DNA from: Phytohabitans sp036906915 | GTDB lineage: Bacteria; Actinomycetota; Actinomycetes; Mycobacteriales; Micromonosporaceae | DNA: 64,000 nucleotides | Reading direction: 5' to 3' | Assembly: GCF_036906915.1 (NCBI RefSeq) | Contig: NZ_JBAKHX010000007.1 | Coordinates: 97,781 to 161,780 of the forward strand | Shown here: one piece after another, positions 19,154-27,288 of the stretch | Position numbering within the stretch: the stretch's first letter is position 1 | Layout of the letters: every line of letters starts with the position of its first letter | Position numbers and translations under genes: made by a program | Notes under the pieces: generated by a model | The model's input: the letters and a program-made list of their open reading frames with translations, nothing else | The model's database searches: none | What the model was told of the DNA's origin: nothing

Positions 19154-19885
19154 TCATGAACCGACCGCCTCCTCGGTGCCTGTCGCCGCGAGCCCGCCCG
19201 GCAGCGCGGTGAGGCCGCCAGCCGCCGGCAGCGCTATCAGCGACGCCTTGCGGTGCTCGTGGAACGAGAGTATTTGCAGCTCGATGGCCAGGTCGACCTT
19301 CCGCACGTCGACACCGTCCGGTACCGAGAGTACGCAGGGAGCGAAGTTGAGGATGCTCGTCACGCCGGCGGCGACCAGGCGATCGGCGACACTCTGCGCG
19401 GCCGTGGCCGGGGTGGCGATCACCCCGATCGCGATCGACTCGGCCTCGGCGATCTCCGGCAGCTCCTCGATGTGCCGCACTACCAGGCCATTGATGTGCT
19501 CGCCGACCCGGGCGGGGTCGGCGTCGAAGAGGGCCGCTATGCGGAACCCGCGGCTGCCGAAGCCCGCGTATCCCGCCAGAGCGTGACCAAGATTACCCAC
19601 GCCGACCAGGGCGACCGCCCTGCGGTGAGTGAGCCCCAGCACGTACTCGATCTGATCGATGAGGAGCGCGACGTCGTAGCCCACTCCGCGCGTGCCGTAG
19701 GAACCGAGGTGCGACAGGTCCTTGCGGAGCTTGGCCGAGTTGACTCCGGCGGCGCCCGCAAGGGCCTCGCTGGATACCGTGTCGTTACCAGACTCCGCGA
19801 GATGATGCAGTGCACGCAGGTACTCGGGGAGCCGGGCGACCGTCGCTTCCGGAAGATCCGGGAGGGCAGGGACCTGCTGGCTCAT
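19154..19885 (-). CDS. rex: Redox-sensing transcriptional repressor Rex
   Basis: Repressor that leaves DNA when NADH/NAD+ rises and controls respiration and haem genes. From ATG 19885 (preceded by CGGAG) it has 243 residues. A winged-helix N terminus (ATVARLPEYLRALHHL) is followed by LRKDLSHLGSYGTRGVGYDV and the Rossmann motif VGVGNLGHALAGYAGFG. A good Rex operator lies at 19971-19988, so it is expected to repress itself and the downstream hemACDB genes. Confidence 0.95.
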   Translation of the reverse strand: MSQQVPALPDLPEATVARLPEYLRALHHLAESGNDTVSSEALAGAAGVNSAKLRKDLSHLGSYGTRGVGYDVALLIDQIEYVLGLTHRRAVALVGVGNLGHALAGYAGFGSRGFRIAALFDADPARVGEHINGLVVRHIEELPEIAEAESIAIGVIATPATAAQSVADRLVAAGVTSILNFAPCVLSVPDGVDVRKVDLAIELQILSFHEHRKASLIALPAAGGLTALPGGLAATGTEEAVGS

Positions 19886-19970
19886 GTTTCTCCGTGCTCG
19901 TGGGGGCCCCACTGTCGACAACCGGGGCCGGTTGTGCTAGCAGAGCGCTACGGGTAAACAGAGTAGGCGC

Positions 19971-19988
19971 TTGTGAAGTCGTGCACAA
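19971..19988. promoter_or_regulatory. Rex operator (ROP site)
   Basis: TTGTGAAGTCGTGCACAA matches the ROP consensus TTGTGAA-N4-TTCACAA at all but one defined position. It lies 83 bases upstream of the rex start, in the position expected for autoregulation of rex-hemACDB. Confidence 0.75.
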
Positions 19989-20108
19989 ATCGCGATCTTG
20001 ATCTATCGCCCGTTCGCGATCGACTCACCGTCGGAAGCAGATCGACTCCGAGTAGGGCCAGCCCTACCGTGAAAAGGCCAGCCGACGGGATGGGAGTGCA
20101 CCACGCCG

Positions 20109-21434
20109 ATGCCTAGCGTCGATGACATGACCACGACCACCGCCTCAGCGAACGCCGGCGTCGACCCGTACCCGCACCCTGGCATGTTCCGGCAGCTCAT
20201 GACCGACTCCAGCTATGTCATCACCAATTTTCCTCTCGCGGTGGCCGGTTTCATAGTGGTTGTGGTCGGTCTTGCGCTGGGTGTCGGCCTCGGCGTCACG
20301 CTCATCGGCCTCCCCATCCTGGCCGGCGCCCTCCTCATCGCCCGTGCGTTCGCTGACATCGAACGGCTCCGGATGCCGGCCGTGCTGCGACAGCCCCGGG
20401 TCCGCCCGCAGTACAAGGCATCGAAGCCGGAGGCCAACGTCTGGCGCCGGGTCGTGACCCCTATCGCCGACACGCAGTCGTGGCTCGACCTCGCGCACGC
20501 GGTGATCCGCTTTCCGGTCGGCATCTTCGCGTTCGTGGTCACCGTGACCTGGTGGGCGGGCGCGCTCGGCGGCTCGATGTACTGGGCGTACGACTGGGCG
20601 CTGCCACGCGGCGGGGGCGACGAGGACCTGCCCCAGCTGCTCGGCCTCGGCGACTCGACCGGTGCCCGGATCGGCTTGCACACGGCGATGGGACTCTTCT
20701 TCCTGGTCACCCTGCCCGTCGTGGTGCGCGGCTGCGCGGCCCTGGAGGCATCCCTCGGCCGTGCCCTGCTCACCGGCATGGCTGAGATGCGCAACCGGAT
20801 CACCGTGCTGGAGGAGCAGAAGCGGGCCGCCGTGTCCGCCGAGGCGACCGCCCTGCGCCGGCTCGAGCGCGACATCCACGACGGACCCCAGCAGCGCCTC
20901 GTGCGGCTGGCCATGGACCTGGGCCGGGCCCAACAGCAGCTCGACACCGACCCCGAGGCGGTCCGGCGCACCATCGACGAGGCCCTCGCACAGACCCGCG
21001 ACACGCTCAACGAGCTGCGGGCACTCTCCCGCGGCATCGCACCGCCGATCCTGGTCGACCGCGGGCTGCCCAGCGCGCTCGCCGCGCTCGCCGGCCGCGG
21101 CGTGGTACCCATCGACCTCACCGTCGACCCCACGCTCGGGACCCCCGGCGGCCGCCTCGACCCGGCCCTGGAGAACGCGGCGTACTTCGTGGTGGCCGAG
21201 GCCCTGACCAACGTCGCCAAGCACAGCCGGGCGACCGAGTGCTGGGTCAGCGTCAAGCGCACCGGTGACCGGCTGGAGATCGCGGTGATCGACGACGGCG
21301 AGGGCGGCGCCCACGTGTCCAAGGGCCACGGCCTGGCCGGCATCGCCGACCGGATCCGCGCGGCCGGCGGCGCGCTCGACGTAGTCAGCCCGGTAGGCGG
21401 CCCGACGGAGATCAAGGCAGAGCTTCCGTGCTAG
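20109..21434 (+). CDS. Two-component sensor histidine kinase (NarL class)
   Basis: Membrane kinase of 441 residues. The N terminus is a putative-sensor domain with four likely membrane segments (about 40-75 in two parts, 130-160 and 190-210), then HisKA_3 with the phospho-acceptor His in ERDIHDGPQQRL, and an HATPase domain (ALTNVAKHSRA, VIDDGEGG, GHGLAGIADRI). An ATG at 20127 is an alternative start. The stop overlaps the response-regulator start by 7 bases, so they form one unit. The signal is unknown; related systems often respond to envelope stress. Confidence 0.9.
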   Translation: MPSVDDMTTTTASANAGVDPYPHPGMFRQLMTDSSYVITNFPLAVAGFIVVVVGLALGVGLGVTLIGLPILAGALLIARAFADIERLRMPAVLRQPRVRPQYKASKPEANVWRRVVTPIADTQSWLDLAHAVIRFPVGIFAFVVTVTWWAGALGGSMYWAYDWALPRGGGDEDLPQLLGLGDSTGARIGLHTAMGLFFLVTLPVVVRGCAALEASLGRALLTGMAEMRNRITVLEEQKRAAVSAEATALRRLERDIHDGPQQRLVRLAMDLGRAQQQLDTDPEAVRRTIDEALAQTRDTLNELRALSRGIAPPILVDRGLPSALAALAGRGVVPIDLTVDPTLGTPGGRLDPALENAAYFVVAEALTNVAKHSRATECWVSVKRTGDRLEIAVIDDGEGGAHVSKGHGLAGIADRIRAAGGALDVVSPVGGPTEIKAELPC

Positions 21435-22087
21435 ACAACAGCATGCGCGTGGTGATCGCCGACGACGCGGTCCTCCTACGGGAGGGCCTCGTCCGGCTCC
21501 TGACCGAGCAGGGACACGAGGTTGTCGCGGCGGTGGGCGACGGCGACAGCCTGGTCACCGCGATCGAGCAGCACAAGCCCGACATCTCGATCGTCGACGT
21601 GCGGATGCCCCCGTCGCACACCGACGAAGGGCTGCGTGCCGCGGTGACCGCCCGCGAACGGGTGCCCCGCACACCGATCCTCGTGCTCTCCCAGTACGTC
21701 GAGGTCTCGTACGCGGACGACCTGCTCGCCGACCGCGCCGGCGCGGTCGGCTACCTGCTCAAGGACCGGGTCGCCGCGATTGCCGAGTTTCTCGACGCGA
21801 TAGCGCGGGTGGCGAGCGGCGGCACCGTGCTCGACCCCGAGGTCGTGAGCCAACTTCTGGTGCGCCGGCGCCGCGACGACCCGCTGCGCGAGCTGACCCC
21901 GCGCGAGCGCGAAGTGCTGTCGCTGATGGCGGAGGGCCGGTCGAACACCGCGATCGCCCGCACACTCGTGGTGAGCGACGGTGCGGTGGAAAAGCACGTG
22001 CGCAACATCTTCACCAAGCTCCAGCTCCCACCGGACGAGGAGCAGCACCGGCGGGTGCTGGCGGTGCTGGCCTACCTACGCGGCTGA
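21428..22087 (+). CDS. LuxR-type response regulator
   Basis: 219-residue NarL-family regulator partnered with the preceding kinase. The receiver domain has the acidic pair in VVIADDAVLLREG and the phospho-Asp in SIVDVRMPP; the C-terminal LuxR HTH reads LTPREREVLSLMAEGRSN followed by VEKHVRNIFTKL. The GTG at 21428 overlaps the kinase stop; an ATG at 21443 is also plausible. Its last 12 bases overlap the convergent HAD gene. Confidence 0.93.
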   Translation: MLDNSMRVVIADDAVLLREGLVRLLTEQGHEVVAAVGDGDSLVTAIEQHKPDISIVDVRMPPSHTDEGLRAAVTARERVPRTPILVLSQYVEVSYADDLLADRAGAVGYLLKDRVAAIAEFLDAIARVASGGTVLDPEVVSQLLVRRRRDDPLRELTPREREVLSLMAEGRSNTAIARTLVVSDGAVEKHVRNIFTKLQLPPDEEQHRRVLAVLAYLRG

Positions 22088-22717
22088 CGCGAGCGCGACC
22101 GCTTCCGTGAGCGTCTCGGCGACCGGCACGCCGACCGTGCGCAGACGCTCAGGGTCGGTGAACCCGCCGGTGTAGAGCACGCACCCGGCGCCGACCGACG
22201 CGGCCGCGTGCGCGTCGTCGACCGAATCGCCGATCAGCACCACGGACTCGCCCGCGATGCCCAACTCGGCCAGGTGGCGCCGCAGGTGGCTGGCCTTGAG
22301 GTCACCGCCGACGGTGCCGCGCAACCCGTCGACCCGCCGGAACATCGGAGTCAGGCCGTACGTCTCGATCGTCGGCACCAGCTCTTCGTGGAACCACATG
22401 GACAGCAGCGACTGCGTGCCCATCCAGGCGCTCATCGCGGCCCGCGCGTCGGCGGTCAACCCGCAGGTGGCAAGGCCCACCCGGTAGTTGTCGTGGAAGA
22501 TCTTGTCGAGCCGCGCGAACTCGGCCTCGTCGACCGGCCGCCCCAGGACCCCCACGTAGTAGTCGACCACCGGGCGCCGGAAGTCGCGGCGGTGCTCGTC
22601 GGCCGTCACCACGGGCCCGTCGACGCTCGCGAACGCCACATTCGTCGAGGAAACGACCAGCGAAAGGTCGTCGAGCAGCGTGCCGTTCCAATCCCAGACG
22701 AGGTGTTCGCGAGTCAT
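22076..22717 (-). CDS. HAD-family phosphatase
   Basis: 213-residue HAD hydrolase of the phosphoglycolate-phosphatase type. Motif I is VWDWNGTLLDD: the nucleophile Asp is present, but the usual second Asp (D-x-D) is Asn. Later motifs are normal: GDLKASHLRRHL for the Lys and VVLIGDSVDDAHAA for the acidic pair. The D-x-N form could change the acid/base step or be a neutral variant of this actinobacterial subgroup. Substrate unknown. Confidence 0.85.
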   Translation of the reverse strand: MTREHLVWDWNGTLLDDLSLVVSSTNVAFASVDGPVVTADEHRRDFRRPVVDYYVGVLGRPVDEAEFARLDKIFHDNYRVGLATCGLTADARAAMSAWMGTQSLLSMWFHEELVPTIETYGLTPMFRRVDGLRGTVGGDLKASHLRRHLAELGIAGESVVLIGDSVDDAHAAASVGAGCVLYTGGFTDPERLRTVGVPVAETLTEAVALASAA

Positions 22718-22748
22718 CGGAGCACAATACGTGCGACCCCCGACAAGG

Positions 22749-22997
22749 TCAGCTCGATTTGCTCAAATCCCGGATCAGCCGTTGCTCCTCGACCCGCCAG
22801 AAGCCGTGTTCCTTGCCGTCCAGCAGCGTCACCGGCACCCGGTCGCCGTACTCCGCCTCAAGCTCCCGGTCACCCGTTAGGTCGACCTCGACCCATTGCG
22901 TTCCGGTCTGCGCGGCCACCCGCTCGATCGCCTCCTTGGCGACGTCGCACAGGTGGCACCCGGGACGGGTGATCAAGGTGAGGCGTGGTTCAGACAC
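22749..22997 (-). CDS. Glutaredoxin-like protein (DUF836)
   Basis: 82-residue thioredoxin-fold protein with the redox motif RPGCHLCDVAK near residue 10 and TPVTLL-type cis-Pro region (VPVTLLDG). Small proteins of this type reduce disulfides in the cytoplasm. The start overlaps the end of the acyl-CoA synthetase by 8 bases, so it is the second gene of that unit. This neighbourhood (rex, HAD, glutaredoxin, bldN) is a familiar actinobacterial arrangement. Confidence 0.85.
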   Translation of the reverse strand: MSEPRLTLITRPGCHLCDVAKEAIERVAAQTGTQWVEVDLTGDRELEAEYGDRVPVTLLDGKEHGFWRVEEQRLIRDLSKSS

Positions 22998-24621
22998 GGC
23001 CGTGCTCCGATCTCAGCAGCGTCTTCCGAACCTTACCCGTGGGCGAATGCGGCAACTCCTCGACGAACTCGACGGCGGTCGGGCACTTGAACCGGGCCAG
23101 GTTGCGCTCACAGTGCCGCAGCAGGTCGTCGACCGTCGGTTCGGCGCCGGGCGCCCGCACGACGTACGCCCGGACCGTCTGGCCGGTGTACGGATGCGGA
23201 GCGCCGATCACCGCGGCCTCCGCGACAGCCGGGTGTGCGGCGAGCACCTGCTCGACCTCGTGGGGATACACGTTGAAGCCGCTCACCAGGATCAGCTCGC
23301 CGAGTCGGTCCACCAGGAAGAGGTCGCCGTCCGCGTCGGCGTACGCGACATCGCCGGTGGCCCACCAGCCGTCGGCGTCCGGACCGTCCCGCCCGTCCGG
23401 CCAGTACCCGGAGAAGAGGTTGGCGCCGCGCACCACGATCTCGCCGGGGTCGGTGCCCGGCGACTCCAAACCAAGCTCAAGCTCGTCCTCGGCCTCGGGA
23501 TCCACCGCGCCGTCGTGCCACAGATCTTCCCCACCCGCGCCGACCAGCCGCAGCTCGACCCCGGGGATCGGCTGTCCGATCGAACCCACCTTCGGCACCG
23601 GGCTCACCAGCGTCGACGTCAGCACCGGAGCGGTCTCGGTCAACCCGTACCCGACGAAGACCGGATGCCGGGTCGCCTCGGTGAACCGGGCCGCCGTCGT
23701 CGCCTCCAGCGGCGCCGCCCCGCACGCCGCGAAGCGCACCGACTCCATCGACTCACCCAGGTCGGGCAGCAGCGACCAGCCGACGTACATCGACGGCACA
23801 CCGATCACGGCTGTGACGTGCGTGCGGGCGATGGTCTCCAGCGCCGCCGCCGGGTCGAAACGCTCCATCAGCACGCCGCACGCGCCGTGGAACGCCACCG
23901 CACCCAGGCCGGAGTTCAACCCGTACGCGTGGAAGAGCGGCACCGCGAGCAGCAACACGTCGTCGGGGCCGACCACGGTCGGCGCCACGTGCGCGACCTG
24001 CTCATGGTTCGCGATCAGCGCGCGGTGCGACAGCATGGCACCCTTCGGCTGCCCCTCGGTGCCGGACGTATAAAGCAGCACGGCCAGGTCGTCACCGCCG
24101 GCTTCGTGCGCCGGTGCGGCATGGCGCCAGTCCGACACGCTCGTTTGTACCGTCGACAACGCCGGCAATTCCTGATGGATACCGCCCACGGTCTCCCCGA
24201 CCTGCTCACTGCAAAGCAAGATCGCAGCCGCCGAGTCGGCGAGCACGTGTCGCAGTTCTCGCGCGGTGAATTCCGGATTGACCGGCACGGCAACCAGCCC
24301 AGCGCGTAAGGCACCGAAGAACGCGACCGCGAAATCGGGTGTATTCGGCAACGCAATCGCCACCCGCGCGGGGTACCCGGCGGTGGGCGCCGGTGCGAGC
24401 GCGGCCAGACCGCTGGCGGCCGCGTCGATACGCGCGTCGAGATCGCCCCAGGTCACGACCTGGTCATGCCAGATTAGGGCCGGGCGCTCCGGCCCCGCCT
24501 CGGCGGCCCGGCGGACGTAGCCGGACAAGTTCGCAGGTGCTTGCACCGTCACAGGGTAATGTGACCCAGCCCATTCGGGCGTGTCGCGGCTCAACTCGTG
24601 TTGTTCCCCCGAACGAGGCAT
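22990..24621 (-). CDS. AMP-forming acyl-CoA synthetase (long-chain type)
   Basis: 543-residue ANL-superfamily enzyme activating a carboxylic acid to acyl-AMP and then acyl-CoA. Motifs in order: LLYTSGTEGQPKGAMLSH (ATP loop, with Glu where Thr is usual), GYGLTETAP, GWWATGDVAY, FNVYPHEVE and PTGKVRK with the catalytic Lys. ATG 24621 is the longest start; GTG codons at 24552 and 24546 would trim about 25 residues of weak character. A fatty acid is the likely substrate. It is divergent from the bldN unit, and the region between carries bldN control elements. Confidence 0.88.
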   Translation of the reverse strand: MPRSGEQHELSRDTPEWAGSHYPVTVQAPANLSGYVRRAAEAGPERPALIWHDQVVTWGDLDARIDAAASGLAALAPAPTAGYPARVAIALPNTPDFAVAFFGALRAGLVAVPVNPEFTARELRHVLADSAAAILLCSEQVGETVGGIHQELPALSTVQTSVSDWRHAAPAHEAGGDDLAVLLYTSGTEGQPKGAMLSHRALIANHEQVAHVAPTVVGPDDVLLLAVPLFHAYGLNSGLGAVAFHGACGVLMERFDPAAALETIARTHVTAVIGVPSMYVGWSLLPDLGESMESVRFAACGAAPLEATTAARFTEATRHPVFVGYGLTETAPVLTSTLVSPVPKVGSIGQPIPGVELRLVGAGGEDLWHDGAVDPEAEDELELGLESPGTDPGEIVVRGANLFSGYWPDGRDGPDADGWWATGDVAYADADGDLFLVDRLGELILVSGFNVYPHEVEQVLAAHPAVAEAAVIGAPHPYTGQTVRAYVVRAPGAEPTVDDLLRHCERNLARFKCPTAVEFVEELPHSPTGKVRKTLLRSEHGRV

Positions 24622-24645
24622 CGCCGCCTGTCAGGAACGCGACGA

Positions 24646-24702
24646 CGCACAGTGTGTGCGACTTATCTGGCCACGATCTGCAAATAATTCCGCTCTGTGT
24701 AA
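24646..24702. promoter_or_regulatory. Putative bldN control region with palindrome and BldD-like half site
   Basis: Two candidate sites. First, CGCACAGTGTGTGCG (24646-24660) with perfect 6-bp arms. Second, on the minus strand 24702-24690, TTACACAGAGCGG, which matches the left side of the BldD box TNACNCWGNGTNA and departs at its end. bldN is a known BldD target in Streptomyces; the assignment here is by resemblance only. A TATTAT at 24734-24739 could serve as -10. Confidence 0.35.
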
Positions 24703-24799
24703 CGGACTCCGCACACGTGGGTGATGTTGGCCCTATTATCTCTGGGTCGGCTCACCCCTTTTGCCGTGAGTCGACACCCCTCACCCCGAGGAGGCCGCT

Positions 24800-24955
24800 G
24801 TGCCCGATAACGCACCGCATCAGCACCTCACGGGTGTGTGTCGCCTGATGGCGTGCCCAGTGATGGTGGGCCCTGTCCGATCCGCGGACAGACGCGCCGG
24901 ACCGGACACACACCCGATGATGACGCTGTGCGCGGTAACGGAGGAGGGGCAGTGA
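24800..24955 (+). CDS. 51-codon ORF translationally coupled to bldN
   Basis: A small frame opens at GTG 24800 with GAGGAGG five bases upstream and ends at TGA 24953-24955, inside the bldN GTG start (GTGA overlap). The product would have 51 residues with three Cys, several His and Met, and no recognisable domain. The strong RBS and the exact stop-start overlap suggest it is translated and feeds ribosomes to bldN. It may be a regulatory leader rather than a functional protein. Its coding sequence also contains the inverted repeats of the leader. Confidence 0.45.
   Translation: MPDNAPHQHLTGVCRLMACPVMVGPVRSADRRAGPDTHPMMTLCAVTEEGQ
24831..24916 (+). promoter_or_regulatory. Structured RNA leader of bldN
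   Basis: A 12-bp perfect inverted repeat (24831-24842 with 24905-24916) closes an 86-base segment that contains a second hairpin, CTGTCCG paired with CGGACAG. Both lie in the small upstream ORF, so ribosome passage would open them. This layout could couple bldN translation to that of the upstream ORF. Confidence 0.45.
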
Positions 24956-25920
24956 CGGCATACGTGTACGCCGGCCGGCTGGTGAGCCGTGAGGAGCACG
25001 CCGCGCAAATTGCACTCGCCGACGGCCTGCGCGCGCTGCGCAACATCATCAAGAGCGACAACACCATGAAGAGCGACATGGGCACGCGGCGCACCCGCAA
25101 CCGTCCCCCGCTCAACGAGGTTCCCGGCCGGCACACGCCCTCGGGCACCAACGCCAAGCCGATGCGCGGCGGCGTCTCCGCCCCCGGCCGGCCCACCATG
25201 CCGGCGCAGCCGGCCCCCGGGCACAACCCCGCCGACCCCGGCGCGCGCTCCACCGACTCCGACACGGCGGTACTGCCGGTCGTGCGTCCCGGTGACTCCG
25301 CCGGCACCGGCAACGGCGCGCCCACCCGATACCCGGATCGTCCAGACCCCACCGACGCGGCCGCCGAGGTGTGGGCGCTGGTCGAGCGCGCCCAGGCGGG
25401 CGAGGCCGAGGCGTTCGGGCTGATCTACGACCGGTACGTGGACACCGTCTTCCGGTTCGTCTACTTCCGGGTCGGCAACCGGCAGCTCGCCGAAGACCTG
25501 ACCTCCGACACGTTCCTGCGTGCCCTCAAACGCATCGGCTCCTTCACGTGGCAGGGCCGCGACCTCGGCGCCTGGCTCGTGACGATCGCGCGCAACCTCG
25601 TCGCCGACCACTTCAAATCCGGCCGATACCGCCTGGAGGTCACGACGGGTGACGTGCTCGACGCGGATCGCGAAGATCGCGGTCCCGAGGGCAGCCCCGA
25701 GGCGGCCGTCGTCGACCACATCACCAACGTCGCCCTTCTCACCGCCGTCAAACAGCTCAACCCCGAGCAGCAGGAGTGCATCGTGCTCCGCTTCCTGCAG
25801 GGGTTCTCGGTCGCCGAGACCGCCCGGGCGATGGGCAAGAACGAGGGCGCCATCAAGGCACTCCAGTACCGTGCGGTACGCGCCCTTGCCCGGCTGCTGC
25901 CGGACGGGTTTCAGCCGTGA
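24952..25920 (+). CDS. bldN: BldN-type ECF RNA polymerase sigma factor
   Basis: Developmental extracytoplasmic-function sigma factor. From GTG 24952 (GGAGGAGG just upstream) it has 322 residues: an N-terminal extension of about 130 residues rich in Pro, Gly and Ala, then sigma region 2 (LIYDRYVDTVFRFVYFRV, DHFKSGRYRL) and region 4 (LNPEQQECIVLRFLQG, GKNEGAIKALQYRAVR). Streptomyces BldN is made as a pro-protein with an 86-residue extension that is cut off; the longer extension here suggests the same, though processing is inferred. The next gene encodes an RsbN-like anti-sigma. In Streptomyces it drives chaplin and rodlin genes and bldM. Confidence 0.88.
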   Translation: MTAYVYAGRLVSREEHAAQIALADGLRALRNIIKSDNTMKSDMGTRRTRNRPPLNEVPGRHTPSGTNAKPMRGGVSAPGRPTMPAQPAPGHNPADPGARSTDSDTAVLPVVRPGDSAGTGNGAPTRYPDRPDPTDAAAEVWALVERAQAGEAEAFGLIYDRYVDTVFRFVYFRVGNRQLAEDLTSDTFLRALKRIGSFTWQGRDLGAWLVTIARNLVADHFKSGRYRLEVTTGDVLDADREDRGPEGSPEAAVVDHITNVALLTAVKQLNPEQQECIVLRFLQGFSVAETARAMGKNEGAIKALQYRAVRALARLLPDGFQP

Positions 25921-26110
25921 CGCCGATCACGGTTGGTAATTGTCAGACGGCCAAGCCCGTAACCCATCGTCGCAGAACCGCGTTTGTCAGGATGCGACCG
26001 GCGACGGCCCTGGCCTCCCCCCTGGCTCGATCCGAGGATTCCGCTGCCGTCGCCCCGGCCGGCGAGAACGCCGGCCGCGCAGTCGTGACCAGCGAAGGGA
26101 GGTGCCCGCG

Positions 26111-27178
26111 GTGACCACCAATGTCTTCAACCGCCGGCGCGCCGAGCGCTTCGCGCAGCTCCTCGACGAGACCAACGGCGTCGAGAACGCCGATGGCGAG
26201 CTCGCCCGGTTCGTCGCGGTGCGCGATCGGCTGACCGCGCTCCAGCCGTCCGTCGAGATCGATCCGGAGTTCCGCACCGGCCTGCGCGCCATGCTGGTCG
26301 CCACGGCCGAACGGGACGGCATCGGCAGCACCGCGGTCGAGCCCGAAGAGCAAGAATCCCGGCAGCAGCGCCGCGCCGTCTGGCGCCGCCGCGCGCCGCG
26401 GCTGGTGATCGTCGGGGTGGCCATCGGCATCGTGACCGTCTCCGGCGCCTCGGCAGCCAGCGAGCGGGCGATGCCCGGCGACGCGCTGTACGGCGTCAAG
26501 CGGTCGACGGAGCGTACGCAGCTCGCGCTCGCCCGTTCCGACGTGACGCGTGGCCAACTGCTGCTCAGCTTCGCCCGCACCCGGGTCGCGGAAGCCGCGG
26601 CGGTGCGGGGTGACGCGGCCGGCTTCGCGGGCGCGCTCGGCGACATGGACGCCGACACCCGCGACGGCGTCAGGCTGCTCACCACGTCGGCCGTGCGGCG
26701 CGGCGACGAGGTGGCGCTCGACGCGATCGACACCTTCGTCAGCCAGCAACGCGGCGACCTGACCGGCGTGCTCGCGAAGGCGTCCGGCGCCGAGCGCGAG
26801 CGGGTGGTGTCGTCACTCGACCTGCTCGGCGACGTGAGCCAGCGTTCCAAGGGGCTGCGCACCACGCTCTCCTGCGGAGCGACGGCCGGCGAGGACACCG
26901 ACGGGCTCGGCCCGAAGCCGGCGTCGTGCATGTCCGCCTCGGGCCCCGGCACAGGCGAGTCGGGACGCGGCTCCCAGACCGGCGAGCGGGACGGCGGGCA
27001 GCCGGCTCCCCCCCGCACCGAGAACGACCCGTCCACGGCACCGGGTGCGGGGCCGGCACAGCCGGGCGCGACCCCGTCCGGGTCGGCGCCGGCACAGACC
27101 GACCCGAGCCCGTCCGCGTCCGACGAGGGCGGCATCGTCGACGGGTTCGGCCGGATGCTGGATGACCTTCTCGGCTGA
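26111..27178 (+). CDS. rsbN: RsbN-like anti-sigma factor with DUF5667 domain
   Basis: 355-residue single-pass membrane protein; GTG 26111 is chosen for the GGGAGG 7 bases upstream, while the open frame upstream lacks family character. Residues about 1-90 are cytoplasmic and basic (NRRRAERFAQLLDE), a membrane helix spans about 97-115 (RLVIVGVAIGIVTV), and outside lies a DUF5667 region (PGDALYGVKRSTERTQLAL) followed by a Pro/Ser/Gly-rich tail. Position directly after bldN and the domain order match RsbN, which holds BldN at the membrane. Orthology is inferred from synteny and architecture. Confidence 0.75.
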   Translation: MTTNVFNRRRAERFAQLLDETNGVENADGELARFVAVRDRLTALQPSVEIDPEFRTGLRAMLVATAERDGIGSTAVEPEEQESRQQRRAVWRRRAPRLVIVGVAIGIVTVSGASAASERAMPGDALYGVKRSTERTQLALARSDVTRGQLLLSFARTRVAEAAAVRGDAAGFAGALGDMDADTRDGVRLLTTSAVRRGDEVALDAIDTFVSQQRGDLTGVLAKASGAERERVVSSLDLLGDVSQRSKGLRTTLSCGATAGEDTDGLGPKPASCMSASGPGTGESGRGSQTGERDGGQPAPPRTENDPSTAPGAGPAQPGATPSGSAPAQTDPSPSASDEGGIVDGFGRMLDDLLG

Positions 27179-27192
27179 CCGAACATGCATTT

Positions 27193-27220
27193 CAGGGGCC
27201 GTCCATCTGGGCGGCCCCTG
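27193..27220 (+). terminator. Hairpin after the bldN-rsbN unit
   Basis: CAGGGGCCG (27193-27201) pairs with CGGCCCCTG (27212-27220), 10-base loop, followed by an AT-rich stretch. It lies 15 bases past the rsbN stop and separates it from the HAD-IB gene. Confidence 0.65.
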
Positions 27221-27288
27221 ATCAATATCGAACCGACACAGGCTTGCCCGTTACCCTCGCATAAAGCGACGCAGAGGGAGGTTCGCGC

